Below, piece by piece: positions 26,135-34,463 of a stretch of DNA of 64,000 nucleotides (its first letter is position 1; each line of letters starts with the position of its first letter). This DNA comes from Clostridium polyendosporum (GTDB taxonomy: Bacteria > Bacillota > Clostridia > Clostridiales > Clostridiaceae). The position numbers and the translations under genes were made by a program. The stretch spans positions 42,003-106,002 of the forward strand of contig NZ_BOPZ01000010.1 of the NCBI RefSeq assembly GCF_018332455.1, written 5' to 3'. The notes beneath the pieces were generated by a model. The model saw only the letters and a list, made by a program, of their open reading frames with translations. It had not been told where the DNA came from and made no database searches.

Positions 26135-26159
26135 AATTAAATTCGACCTAATTTAATTC
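26134..26159. promoter_or_regulatory. Inverted repeat, candidate operator upstream of the PucR-type gene
   Basis: GAATTAAATT and AATTTAATTC form a perfect 10-bp inverted repeat around a six-base centre, about 57 bases before the regulator start. AT-richness makes chance more likely than usual. Confidence 0.35.
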
Positions 26160-26215
26160 ATAATAGATATTGAATTCTATAGTTTTGTATAGTAGTCACA
26201 AAAGGAGGTTTTATT

Positions 26216-27394
26216 TTGGCTTTTCTCATTAGAAATATCATTGAATATAATTTACTTGCAGGTGCGAAAATAGTAGCTGGAGAGAAGGGAATTAATAACG
26301 AAATTTTATGGGTTAATTTAATGGAAATACTTGATGCATTGGATTCATTACAGAAAGGTGAACTGCTAATTACAACAGGATATAAAATTGACAATGAAGA
26401 TCAATATAAAGATATAATTTTAAGGCTTAAAAACAGAGGACTTTGTGGTATTGCTATACAAACTGGATACTATATTGATGAAATTCCACAGTATATTAAA
26501 GATGCTGCAAATAAATATGATTTTCCTGTAATTGAGCTTCCACCAAACCTTACTTTCTCACATATTATGCATGTTTTATTAGAAAACATAAATCTTCAAT
26601 TAAATCTCCATAATGATTCTGATTTTATTAATCTTAGGAATAAGCTCAATCATATTGTACATAACACAAATAATAGTATTAATAAAATGGTACAATCTAA
26701 ATCTGATTCTAACTCTAACGTATATCTGTTTTTAGCATCGGCATCGTATATTAATAACCTAAGAGCTAGTAGTATAATACTTGAGAGCATTGATAAAATA
26801 AAGGCATATTTTATTAGTAGGAGTAATGAAGTAGAAATAGAGTTTTCTGGAGAACAAATATTATTTATTGTATCACTAAAAGAAGATGTTTTATTTCAGG
26901 ATGTAACTTATGATATTTCAAAAATATTAAATACTATATCAGAACAATTTCAAATAAATTTTTTGATTGGTTCAAGTATATTACAAAGTATTGACAACTT
27001 ACTTGCTGCTTTCAATGATGCCATAGCAAGTCAGCAAATTTTGAAAAAGATTGGTGTGAAAAAGGGAATTTGTTCATATAATGATATAAATCTTTTTAAA
27101 TTATTTGAAATAGTACACTATAGTAATTATTCTACTAAATTTGCTTATGAAACACTAAAACCGATTATAGATTATGATATGCTTCATAAAAGCTCCTACC
27201 TAGAAACGCTAAAAATCTATTTAGCAAATGAATGCAATATAACAGATACTGCAAATAAGCTTTTCATACATAGACATACTCTTAAGAATAGATTAAATAA
27301 AATAGGCGAGCTATGCGGAGTTAATTTTAAGAATTATAATTCAAGAATGAGTTTTTCTATAGCTATTTTTATTTATGATTATTTTATAACATAA
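26216..27394 (+). CDS. PucR-family transcriptional regulator
   Basis: A 392-residue regulator. The N-terminal PucR domain (about 10-130) is recognisable in LLAGAKIVAGEKGINNEILW and the following GELLITTGY. The C-terminus has the family's helix-turn-helix (HTH_30-like) in NECNITDTANKLFIHRHTLK (about residues 340-360). Such regulators respond to small metabolites and control purine or amino-acid catabolism genes. It begins with TTG 26216, seven bases after AAAGGAGG; no ATG fits. It lies downstream of the FAD oxidoreductase and permease genes but behind a terminator, so it has its own promoter and probably controls that unit. Confidence 0.8.
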   Translation: MAFLIRNIIEYNLLAGAKIVAGEKGINNEILWVNLMEILDALDSLQKGELLITTGYKIDNEDQYKDIILRLKNRGLCGIAIQTGYYIDEIPQYIKDAANKYDFPVIELPPNLTFSHIMHVLLENINLQLNLHNDSDFINLRNKLNHIVHNTNNSINKMVQSKSDSNSNVYLFLASASYINNLRASSIILESIDKIKAYFISRSNEVEIEFSGEQILFIVSLKEDVLFQDVTYDISKILNTISEQFQINFLIGSSILQSIDNLLAAFNDAIASQQILKKIGVKKGICSYNDINLFKLFEIVHYSNYSTKFAYETLKPIIDYDMLHKSSYLETLKIYLANECNITDTANKLFIHRHTLKNRLNKIGELCGVNFKNYNSRMSFSIAIFIYDYFIT

Positions 27395-27461
27395 ATTTTG
27401 TTTTTAATTTCAGTTTGTAAAAGTAAACTTTAAAATATACTATCAATAACAGTAGTATATT

Positions 27462-27491
27462 AAAGAACAGCAGGCGCTGTTCTTTTTTTTA
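27462..27491 (+). terminator. Terminator after the PucR-type gene
   Basis: Perfect stem AAAGAACAGC / GCTGTTCTTT (27462-27485) with a four-base loop and T-run. Confidence 0.9.
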
Positions 27492-27547
27492 GTTAAATAT
27501 AAATTAACGGAAGATGCATTCCTCCATTAATTTTTAATATTTTAATA

Positions 27548-27838
27548 TTATTTAGTAGTTATACTGTTACTGAAAGTAATTTCATGTAAACAGGTGAAGA
27601 ATGATATTATTATTCCAGAAACAATTGGTGTTATATTAAAGGAATCTAACAGAGAACAATAAACAAGAATAAGAAAAATATAAGCTATGTTTTTCCATGT
27701 TTTTTTTCTCTTAGATTTATTTACAAATTTTTGAAGGGGAACAAATAATTTTAAATCACTTGTATTTAATCTTTTAAATAAAATAGTAAAAACGAAATAC
27801 GATATTATTGCAGATATAAATATATAGAATATATGCAT
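27548..27838 (-). CDS. Small hypothetical membrane protein
   Basis: A 96-residue protein with three predicted membrane helices: residues 2-20, 50-66 and about 68-86. A basic loop (NKSKRKKTWKN) lies between the first two, which places that loop in the cytoplasm by the positive-inside rule. ATG 27838 is well supported by GGGGAGG six bases upstream. No family is recognised and no functional partner is evident; the neighbouring prephenate dehydratase gene has the same orientation but its own upstream space. Probably a genuine gene of unknown role. Confidence 0.6.
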   Translation of the reverse strand: MHIFYIFISAIISYFVFTILFKRLNTSDLKLFVPLQKFVNKSKRKKTWKNIAYIFLILVYCSLLDSFNITPIVSGIIISFFTCLHEITFSNSITTK

Positions 27839-28018
27839 ATATTTCCTCCCCTATCTTTCATAAAGTACAGTTTATATTATACTACTTAATTATAACATTA
27901 ATGCAAATAATGTATATAAATGAATATAACTTTTTCTCTAGATGAAAATACAAAGAATATTTTAAGATTTGTAATTTAAAGTTGTACATGAAGCAAAAAT
28001 GAAGAATCATAATATAAT

Positions 28019-28846
28019 TTAAATTAACGAATAAGAACCAAGAATTTTAACTACATTTCTTTTACTTATTTCATCAATTGCTTGTTTAATATTTGTTTCT
28101 TCAGGATAATATCCATCAATATCAATGAAAAAATGGTATTTTCCAAGTGCGCTTTTGGTTGGACGTGATATTATCGAAGTTAAATTAATATCTCTTTTAG
28201 AAAATTCATTTAAGATTTTAGATAAAACTCCTGGTTCATTTAAAGTATTCACGATAACTATTGAAGTTTTATAGTCCTTATTCATATCATAGCTTACAGC
28301 ATCTTTTGAAAGAATAATAAATCTTGTCTCATTATCCACTGAATCAGTTACATTTTCAATATTATAAGTAAATTTTTCTCCAACATCTAACATATGTCTG
28401 GGAATTATGGCTGACTCACCTAAAGTACCTTTTCTTACCTGTTCAAGAGATTCTCCATTACTTTCGGTAGTTATTATTTTTGCATTAGTAAATTGCTCTA
28501 AAAATCTGCAACACTGTCCTTGAGTTTTAAATTGGGCATATATTTTTTTGATGTCTGACATATTTAAATCATTCCCCACAAATGCAAATTGAATTGGGAT
28601 AACAAGCTCGTATATTATATGTAAATCTGTATGTGAAAGTAAATCAAGTGTAGGTTGCACATATCCATCGAGTAGATTTTCAATCGGTATAATGCCTAAT
28701 TCACATTCTCTACCAATTGAATTAAAAACCTTTGTTATGCTTGGATAAAAAACTATCTTTGCATCCATATTAACATTTTGAATATACTTCTTAGCAGCAA
28801 GTTCAGTGAAAGTACCTGTTGGCCCAAGTGTAGCTACCTTATTCAT
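28019..28846 (-). CDS. pheA: Prephenate dehydratase
   Basis: Converts prephenate to phenylpyruvate in phenylalanine biosynthesis. The 275-residue protein starts VATLGPTGTFTELAAKKY, the usual opening. It carries the catalytic TRF motif (NETRFIILSKD, about residue 190) and ends with an ACT domain holding GVLSKILNEFSKRDINLTSI and the SRPTK variant of the ESRP motif, used for feedback inhibition by phenylalanine. No chorismate mutase domain is fused, so this is the stand-alone Gram-positive form. AGGAGG precedes ATG 28846. It is not flanked by other aromatic-pathway genes and is probably monocistronic. Confidence 0.93.
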   Translation of the reverse strand: MNKVATLGPTGTFTELAAKKYIQNVNMDAKIVFYPSITKVFNSIGRECELGIIPIENLLDGYVQPTLDLLSHTDLHIIYELVIPIQFAFVGNDLNMSDIKKIYAQFKTQGQCCRFLEQFTNAKIITTESNGESLEQVRKGTLGESAIIPRHMLDVGEKFTYNIENVTDSVDNETRFIILSKDAVSYDMNKDYKTSIVIVNTLNEPGVLSKILNEFSKRDINLTSIISRPTKSALGKYHFFIDIDGYYPEETNIKQAIDEISKRNVVKILGSYSLI

Positions 28847-29161
28847 AAAATTCCTCCTATTATTATCTAAATATAAACTTAATCACCCTCACATGAAATT
28901 TTGGGTATTAGTACGGATTTAACAATTACGTGTGACTTTTAGAATATAATTCTACATATAGTTGAGGTTTCCTTTAGCTGAAATAATATATTTATTTAAA
29001 GATTTTACAGTAGAAATTGTTTGGAAAATTAATGTCTAACCAATTAACCCTATAGAAATAATTTCTATGCAAAAAGAATTCTACAGTGCTCTTGTAGAAT
29101 TCTTATTTGCTGTCATTTCACAAAGTGAAATATGATTAAATCACAGTAGACTGAGTGGGAT
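28847..29161. other. Intergenic region with terminator-like hairpin and palindromic element
   Basis: No gene seen. It contains the minus-strand terminator at 29074-29104 and the perfect 17-bp palindrome ATTTCACAAAGTGAAAT at 29115-29131, a member of a small dispersed family in this window. Confidence 0.5.
29071..29104 (-). terminator. Terminator, variant of a repeated hairpin
   Basis: AAGAATTCTACA (29074-29085) pairs perfectly with TGTAGAATTCTT (29093-29104). On the minus strand it runs into TTTTT. It probably ends the transcript of the YmaF gene and the relic beyond it. Confidence 0.7.
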
Positions 29162-29317
29162 TTATAAAAAATCTTCGGGGTTTCGAAGAAGTCGCTTAGT
29201 AACAAGATCCACATCTGGTAAGCCTAGCACTAAGCTTGTTATAGTCATTCTTGTCCAGGCACCTATTTTATTAGAAGAAATCAATGAATTTATAACTATT
29301 CTTAGAGGAAACGGCAT
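29162..29317 (-). pseudogene. Truncated paralogue of the gene at 33565-34317
   Basis: A 51-codon frame whose last 33 residues begin GAWTRMTITSLVLGLPDVDL and end RLLRNPEDFL. The complete gene at 33565-34317 has GAWTRMAITSLALDLPDVDL and RLLRNPVDFE at the matching place. The upstream 18 residues do not match and a stop ends the similarity. It is a decayed or recombined copy. Confidence 0.65.
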
Positions 29318-29332
29318 TTTCATATTTTGTTG

Positions 29333-29611
29333 TTAATAAGCTGAAGTTGTCCTGGTTTGTAGTGCGTGATAATGTTGTTCAGTTATTTGAGTTACTCCAG
29401 AAATGTTATGAATATGTCCTCCAGGAACTGGATAATCTACGGAGGTTTGAATCATATAGTAGTGAGTGTGACCATCGTCATAAGATGTATATCCTATTAT
29501 ATAATGTGTATGAGGTATTCCGCTTGGTGCTGGAGTAGTTCGCCCATTATATTCATGTCTATGACCATCATCAATAGAGGATAATCCTGCGTAATAATGA
29601 CTGTGATACAT
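29333..29611 (-). CDS. ymaF: YmaF-family histidine-rich repeat protein
   Basis: A 92-residue protein made of short repeats in which His, Tyr and Gly recur: DDGHRHEY, IPHTHYIIGYTS, DDGHTHYY, PGGHIHNISG, EQHYHAL. This is the pattern of the YmaF family, whose function is not established. The paired histidines suggest metal binding and a beta-rich repeat fold. AAAGGAG sits seven bases before ATG 29611. No signal peptide or membrane helix is visible. It lies close to an iron importer and several proteins with possible metal or spore-surface roles, but a link is only inference. Confidence 0.75.
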   Translation of the reverse strand: MYHSHYYAGLSSIDDGHRHEYNGRTTPAPSGIPHTHYIIGYTSYDDGHTHYYMIQTSVDYPVPGGHIHNISGVTQITEQHYHALQTRTTSAY

Positions 29612-29877
29612 ATCTAAACTCCTTTTTCTGGATTTACTTTATATGTTATGAATAGATTTTTATTAATGTTACATTAGGTATCTATAATTGTTATCTACAG
29701 AACATATACCACCATAAAGAATAGGTATAATTGCTTGGGATAGACCATATATAGTAATTCTTTCAAAACCGACTGCAAGTCCCATGCTTAGTATTGAACA
29801 AGTACTAAATGTATGAATGATAAATATTAACTTTTTATGAATTTAAACAATTTAAAAGAAAACTTTAATCTTATTTG
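29612..29877. other. Divergent intergenic region
   Basis: Apart from the promoter and Fur-like box listed separately, I see no gene or clear structure in the 354 bases between the YmaF gene and the iron-transporter operon. Confidence 0.4.
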
Positions 29878-29929
29878 TTGACTTTGGTATAAGTATATTA
29901 TATTATGTAATTGAGAATAGTATTCATTA
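29878..29929 (+). promoter_or_regulatory. Sigma-A promoter with overlapping Fur-like box for the iron ABC operon
   Basis: TTGACT (29878-29883) and TATTAT (29901-29906) are 17 bases apart. Directly downstream, TGAGAATAGTATTCATTA (29912-29929) resembles the inverted-repeat Fur box (TGATAAT-N-ATTATCA). It covers the expected transcription start, the usual position for iron-dependent repression. Found by eye. Confidence 0.6.
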
Positions 29930-29965
29930 GAAAATGAATTTAAATATCAATAAGGGGGCGACAAA

Positions 29966-31036
29966 ATGAAAAAAAGATCTTTAATTACAATATTAGCATC
30001 AACAGTATTAACAACAATGATGTTAGCAGGATGTGCAGGTAAGCCGTCTGCTACTGATACTCCTAAGGAGGATCCTAAAAAGGAGCAGGTGGTTAATGTA
30101 TACTCTGAGAGAAATTATGATACTGACAAGCAACTTTACGCAGACTTTACAAAGAAGACAGGTATTAAGGTTAATGTAGTTGAGGGAACTGCAGATGAAT
30201 TACTTGAAAGACTTACAAGGGAAGGTAATGATAGTGAGGCAGATATGTTTATTACATCAGATGTAGGAAGATTACATAAAGCCAAAGAGAAGGGACTACT
30301 GCAGTCATCATTATCAGATACTATATCAAAAAATGTTCCGGAAAATTTAATAGACAAAGATGGTGAATGGGTAGCGTTAACAGCAAGAGCAAGAGTTATT
30401 GTTTATGCTAAAGACAGAGTAAACCCTGAACAGTTATCAACTTATGAAGACTTAACTAGCCCAAAGTGGAAGGGCAAAGTAGTAGTTAGATCTTCAAGTA
30501 GTGTGTATAATCAGTCATTACTTGCTTCCTTTATAGCCATAAACGGTGAAGAAAAAGCTGAAGAATGGGCAAAGGGTCTTGTAGCAAACCTTGCAAGAGA
30601 GCCAAAGGGAAATGACAGAGATCAAGCTAAGGCTATTGTATCAGGTGTAGGCGATGTTGCGATAATGAATACATATTATGTGGGTAAAATGCTTAACTCT
30701 TCAGATGCTGAGGAAGTAAAGGTTGCAAAGAATATTGGAGTGTTCTTCCCAAATCAATCAACTAATGGAACACATATAAATATAAGTGGTGTTGGAGTTA
30801 CAAAGATTGCTAAGAATAAAGAAAATGCAATTAAGTTGATAGAATTCTTATCAGGTACAGAAGCACAAAAGTTATTTGCAGAAGCTAATTTTGAGTATCC
30901 TGTAAATAAAGATGTTGAGCCTGCAGATCTTCTAAAATCTTGGGGCGAATTTAAAACTCAAGATATAAACTTAACTGAGCTTGGAGAGAACAATAAGAAG
31001 GCAGTAGAAATAATGAATAAAGTAGGTTGGAAATAA
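29966..31036 (+). CDS. Fe(III) ABC transporter substrate-binding lipoprotein
   Basis: A 356-residue lipoprotein with lipobox LAGC (Cys23), start ATG 29966 behind AAGGGGGCG. The mature part starts with VVNVYSERNYDTDKQLYADF and continues with ITSDVGRLHKA, a pattern close to the FutA/FbpA family that binds ferric iron with a cluster of tyrosines. YYVGKML and a late GVGVTKIAKNKENAIKLIEFL segment also fit. It captures iron outside the cell and hands it to the permease encoded next. A hairpin terminator separates it from the permease gene, so this protein is probably made in excess. Spermidine or other binding is less likely given the Fur-like box upstream. Confidence 0.87.
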   Translation: MKKRSLITILASTVLTTMMLAGCAGKPSATDTPKEDPKKEQVVNVYSERNYDTDKQLYADFTKKTGIKVNVVEGTADELLERLTREGNDSEADMFITSDVGRLHKAKEKGLLQSSLSDTISKNVPENLIDKDGEWVALTARARVIVYAKDRVNPEQLSTYEDLTSPKWKGKVVVRSSSSVYNQSLLASFIAINGEEKAEEWAKGLVANLAREPKGNDRDQAKAIVSGVGDVAIMNTYYVGKMLNSSDAEEVKVAKNIGVFFPNQSTNGTHINISGVGVTKIAKNKENAIKLIEFLSGTEAQKLFAEANFEYPVNKDVEPADLLKSWGEFKTQDINLTELGENNKKAVEIMNKVGWK

Positions 31037-31040
31037 TTCT

Positions 31041-31068
31041 AAAGGCAGTCTTAGTGGACTGCCTTTTT
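31041..31068 (+). terminator. Intra-operon terminator between binding protein and permease
   Basis: AAAGGCAGTC and GACTGCCTTT (31041-31066) form a perfect 10-bp stem with a TTTTT end, beginning four bases after the stop codon. Partial read-through would feed the permease and ATPase genes. Confidence 0.85.
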
Positions 31069-31105
31069 GGAATTAATACTAATTAAACAAAAGGGTGTGA
31101 AAAAA

Positions 31106-32749
31106 GTGAAGGAGTTTCAAAGTATAAAGCATAAGTTCAATTCGTGGGGGTTTTTTAGTTTTCTATTTGTGCTTTTGGTAGTCTTACCATGCATGTATAT
31201 ATTATTTCATCTATTAGATAAGCCTAATGAGAACTGGTACCATATTAAGACTTTTCTTTTGAAGGATTATATTATAAATACTATAAAGATAGTATTTACC
31301 ACTGGTCTTTTTACAATGATAATTGGAACAACACTAGCGTGGTTAATTGCTGCGTATGAATTTCCATTTAGGAAATTTTTTAAGTGGGCACTTATTCTAC
31401 CGCTCACAATACCTCCATATATAGCGGCATATACATATAATGGCATATTTAATTATACTGGTGTAGTACAGAAATTCTTTAGAAATGCTATGAAAATTAA
31501 TATAGATGCTAAATATTTCGACATAATGTCAATAAAAGGTGCAGTATTCATATTTACAATCTTTTTATTTCCATATGTATATATGATAACTAGATCATTT
31601 CTTGAAAAGCAATCTGCTGCACTTATTGAGAATGCAAGGCTGCTTGGAAGAGGATCCATTGATATTTTTATACATGTAATCCTGCCTGTATCCCGTGGAG
31701 CTATTGTTGGAGGAACGTCACTGGTTCTCCTTGAGGTGCTTAACGATTATGGAGTCGTATCTTACTTTGGAGTCCAAACTTTTAGTACAGCTATATTTAA
31801 GACTTGGTTTTCCATGGGAGATACAGGTACAGCAGTAAAGCTTGCTTCCATATTAATGTCTGCAGTGTTTATCATATTAATTGTTGAGAAGTGGTTGCGA
31901 GGAAGAAAGAAATATAGCTACACTACAGCAAAAGTGAGATCAATTGTTAGAATAGAATTAAAGGGTATAAAAGCTGTAGGAGCATTTTTCTACTGTTTTA
32001 CTATTCTAAGTATGGGCTTTATTATACCTTTGATGCAGTTAAGTCATTGGAGTATTCTAACTTATAAAAAAATACTTAATGTTAAGTTTATAGGTCTTAT
32101 GTTTAATTCTATATGGCTTGCGGTTGCAGCATCAGTACTTATAATAGGTATGTCTGTAGTTATTGCAAATTACTGCAGAATGAATAATAAGTGGACTGCT
32201 AAGGTTTTTTCTAAAATATCTATTCTTGGCTATTCTATTCCTGGTGCAGTTATTGCAATTGGAGTAATTCTTTTCTTTATAAGTATAGATCGTAAGATGC
32301 TATGGCTTTATAAGGCTATTGACCCAAGCTCAAAGACTCTTGTTTTAAGCACAAGTATATTCATGTTAATCTTTGCTTACACTATAAGGTTTTTGGCTAT
32401 AGGGTATCAATCAATAGAATCCGGATTTGATAAGATTGGAATGAGGTTTTTTGAAGCCTCAAGGACATTGGGGAATAGTGTAACTAAAACATTTTTCAAG
32501 GTAGATTTACCTATGATGAAACCAGCATTGATTAGTGGATTTGCATTAGTTTTTGTTGATATAGTAAAAGAGCTGCCACTGACCTTGATTTTGAGACCTT
32601 TTAATTTTAATACTCTAGCTACAAAGACATATGAATATGCTAGTGATGAAATGATACATGAGGCATCAATCCCAGCACTTATTATAATACTTGTCAGTAT
32701 TATTTCAGTCTATTTATTATATAGAATAGGAGATAAGGAGAAGAAATGA
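31106..32749 (+). CDS. Fe(III) ABC transporter permease (FbpB-type, fused double permease)
   Basis: A 547-residue membrane protein with about 12 helices. Both halves carry a binding-protein-dependent permease domain: the first near IENARLLGRGSIDIFIHVILP, the second near FEASRTLGNSVTKTFFKVDLP. These EAA-type loops contact the ATPase. The fused form is typical of FbpB/AfuB ferric-iron permeases. GTG 31106 follows AAGGGTG with eight bases between; an ATG-less longer frame from 31067 would run through the terminator. The stop codon overlaps the next start (ATGA), indicating translational coupling. Confidence 0.87.
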   Translation: MKEFQSIKHKFNSWGFFSFLFVLLVVLPCMYILFHLLDKPNENWYHIKTFLLKDYIINTIKIVFTTGLFTMIIGTTLAWLIAAYEFPFRKFFKWALILPLTIPPYIAAYTYNGIFNYTGVVQKFFRNAMKINIDAKYFDIMSIKGAVFIFTIFLFPYVYMITRSFLEKQSAALIENARLLGRGSIDIFIHVILPVSRGAIVGGTSLVLLEVLNDYGVVSYFGVQTFSTAIFKTWFSMGDTGTAVKLASILMSAVFIILIVEKWLRGRKKYSYTTAKVRSIVRIELKGIKAVGAFFYCFTILSMGFIIPLMQLSHWSILTYKKILNVKFIGLMFNSIWLAVAASVLIIGMSVVIANYCRMNNKWTAKVFSKISILGYSIPGAVIAIGVILFFISIDRKMLWLYKAIDPSSKTLVLSTSIFMLIFAYTIRFLAIGYQSIESGFDKIGMRFFEASRTLGNSVTKTFFKVDLPMMKPALISGFALVFVDIVKELPLTLILRPFNFNTLATKTYEYASDEMIHEASIPALIIILVSIISVYLLYRIGDKEKK

Positions 32750-33432
32750 TGTTTATAGAAATCAGTAATTTAACTTTTAAATATAGAAATTCAAAAATAG
32801 AGACTCTAAAGGATATTAGTCTTAGTATGCAAAAGGGAGAAATACTTTCTATTTTGGGAGAGAGTGGAGGCGGAAAGAGTACAGTGCTAAGGTTAATAGC
32901 AGGACTTGAGACCCCTGTAAGTGGAAGTATTACTATAGATAATAAAATTATGTTTGACAGTAATACTTTTATCGTGCCTGAAAAGCGAGGTATAGGTATG
33001 GTATTTCAAGACTACGCTCTTTTCCCTCATATGACAGTAGATGAAAATATTAAGTTTGGACTTAAGAATCTTACTAAGAAAGAAAAAGAGAACAGAGTTC
33101 AGGAAATGCTAGAACTTGTCAACTTACAGGATTTTAGTAAAAGATACCCACATGAACTAAGTGGAGGACAGCAGCAAAGGGTTGCTATCGCAAGAGCTTT
33201 GGCTCCTAAACCTTCCGTTTTACTTTTAGATGAACCCTTTAGTAATTTAGATGCTCATTTAAAGAGCAAAATCAGAGAAGAATTGAAAGCAATACTGAAT
33301 CAAACTGGTATAACATCTATTTTTGTAACTCATGATAGAGAAGATGTAAAGAGTATAGCTGATAAGGTGGTAATTTTAAAAGAAGGAGTAATTGTTGAAT
33401 CAGGAACACCTAAAGAAATTTTTAACCTATAA
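32746..33432 (+). CDS. Fe(III) ABC transporter ATP-binding protein
   Basis: A 228-residue ABC ATPase, ATG 32746 overlapping the permease stop. Walker A is GESGGGKST (38-46), the Q-loop lies in VFQDYALFPH, the signature is LSGGQQQR, Walker B ends LLLDEPFSNLD, and the switch histidine is in FVTHD. It drives import of the iron delivered by the binding protein. FbpC-type ATPases are usually near 350 residues with a C-terminal regulatory OB domain; here the protein stops right after the nucleotide-binding domain. That absence may remove a regulatory iron site, although short forms are common in Firmicutes. Confidence 0.87.
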   Translation: MMFIEISNLTFKYRNSKIETLKDISLSMQKGEILSILGESGGGKSTVLRLIAGLETPVSGSITIDNKIMFDSNTFIVPEKRGIGMVFQDYALFPHMTVDENIKFGLKNLTKKEKENRVQEMLELVNLQDFSKRYPHELSGGQQQRVAIARALAPKPSVLLLDEPFSNLDAHLKSKIREELKAILNQTGITSIFVTHDREDVKSIADKVVILKEGVIVESGTPKEIFNL

Positions 33433-33455
33433 GGAATTCTTCTAAGATATATATT

Positions 33456-33490
33456 AAAAGAACTCTACAAAAATGCTGTAGAGTTCTTAT
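33456..33490. terminator. Bidirectional terminator between convergent genes (repeated hairpin)
   Basis: AAGAACTCTACA (33458-33469) and TGTAGAGTTCTT (33477-33488) pair perfectly around AAAATGC. The same 31 bases occur at 37116-37146. Confidence 0.85.
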
Positions 33491-33564
33491 TTGTTATCTA
33501 ACTCAAATTTAATAGGCTAGATGCTTGCTCAGAGTTATCTTTCAAGGCAGTGAAAACTATTCTG

Positions 33565-34317
33565 TTATTCTTTAAATATCTCAGGAAACTGTTTAATGAT
33601 ACCCTCAGCCATCACATCAGCCATTTCTAACGCTTGATTCTCAATTTCATCATATACTGCGATACCAGCTGCATAATTTTTGGTAAGCATAGCAACTGCT
33701 TCAGCTTTAACTAGTGCCAAATGCTTATGTAGCATTATTCTCCAATCTTCTTGAGACCAATATGGATTTATTCTACCAAGGAAAACAGCAATCTCATTAG
33801 CATTATCGTACCATTTCTTTTCAGTATCTGACGCTACTTTGTTATCGCCGACCTTGGATGCTTTGACAAGTTCTGCGGCTATAACAAGATGACTTTTTAG
33901 TAAATCACTAAATTTTGAAGCAATTTTATCTCCGTAGAAAGGCCTTAATGCATTCTCAAAATCTACTGGATTTCGAAGAAGTCGCTCAATAACAAGATCT
34001 ACATCTGGTAAATCTAACGCTAAACTTGTTATGGCCATCCTTGTCCAGGCACCGTGTTGTTCCCAGAGCATACGTATGGTATTGGTTAAATATACTTCTG
34101 TTTTATTGATTCTAGTTGGAGCAGGGTAATACCTTTCAGGATAATATCCATATTCAGGACATATATAATTGGGATTTGATTCTGCATTTGCTGAGGTAAT
34201 TGGGTAAATAGTAGAAGGGTACCTTTGGTCTAACCATGATGTATCATATGGTTGTATAGTATAAAAAAATGCTCCCATTGGACATTGATACAAATCTATC
34301 ACCACTTTGATAATCAC
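33565..34317 (-). CDS. Uncharacterised helical protein, tyrosine/proline-rich N-terminus
   Basis: About 240-250 residues. The first 70 are rich in Tyr and Pro (PEYGYYPERYYPAPTR), reminiscent of spore-coat or surface proteins. The remaining 180 form a helical region, MLWEQHGAWTRMAITSLALD, and further on HKHLALVKAEAVAMLTKNYAAG, which reads like a four-helix bundle with His and Glu that could bind metal. I know similar clostridial proteins only as uncharacterised. The start is uncertain: GTG 34317, or TTG 34293, which has GTGGTGAT just upstream. A 33-residue relic of a paralogue lies at 29162-29317. The downstream terminator is shared with the iron operon. Confidence 0.6.
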   Translation of the reverse strand: MIIKVVIDLYQCPMGAFFYTIQPYDTSWLDQRYPSTIYPITSANAESNPNYICPEYGYYPERYYPAPTRINKTEVYLTNTIRMLWEQHGAWTRMAITSLALDLPDVDLVIERLLRNPVDFENALRPFYGDKIASKFSDLLKSHLVIAAELVKASKVGDNKVASDTEKKWYDNANEIAVFLGRINPYWSQEDWRIMLHKHLALVKAEAVAMLTKNYAAGIAVYDEIENQALEMADVMAEGIIKQFPEIFKE

Positions 34318-34409
34318 TATATCTTATAGTATGGTTATGTGAACAATAAAGTTCCATGCATTTTCTAAAGGGGATGTTATATTTATTTTGCAGAGATTAT
34401 ATATGATAT

Positions 34410-34448
34410 ACTATAAAAAGACTACTTGCAAAGTAGCCTTTTTATAGT
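34410..34448. terminator. Long hairpin terminator downstream of the DUF2935 gene
   Basis: ACTATAAAAAG and CTTTTTATAGT form the outer stem and CTACTT/AAGTAG the inner one. U-rich tracts occur on both strands. It lies between two minus-strand genes and would end the DUF2935 transcript. Confidence 0.75.
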
Positions 34449-34463
34449 AATTGTATATTTTCT

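Noticed and set aside
29347..29584. Two plus-strand frames over the YmaF gene
   Set aside because: Antisense shadows of the His-repeat sequence; no ribosome sites.
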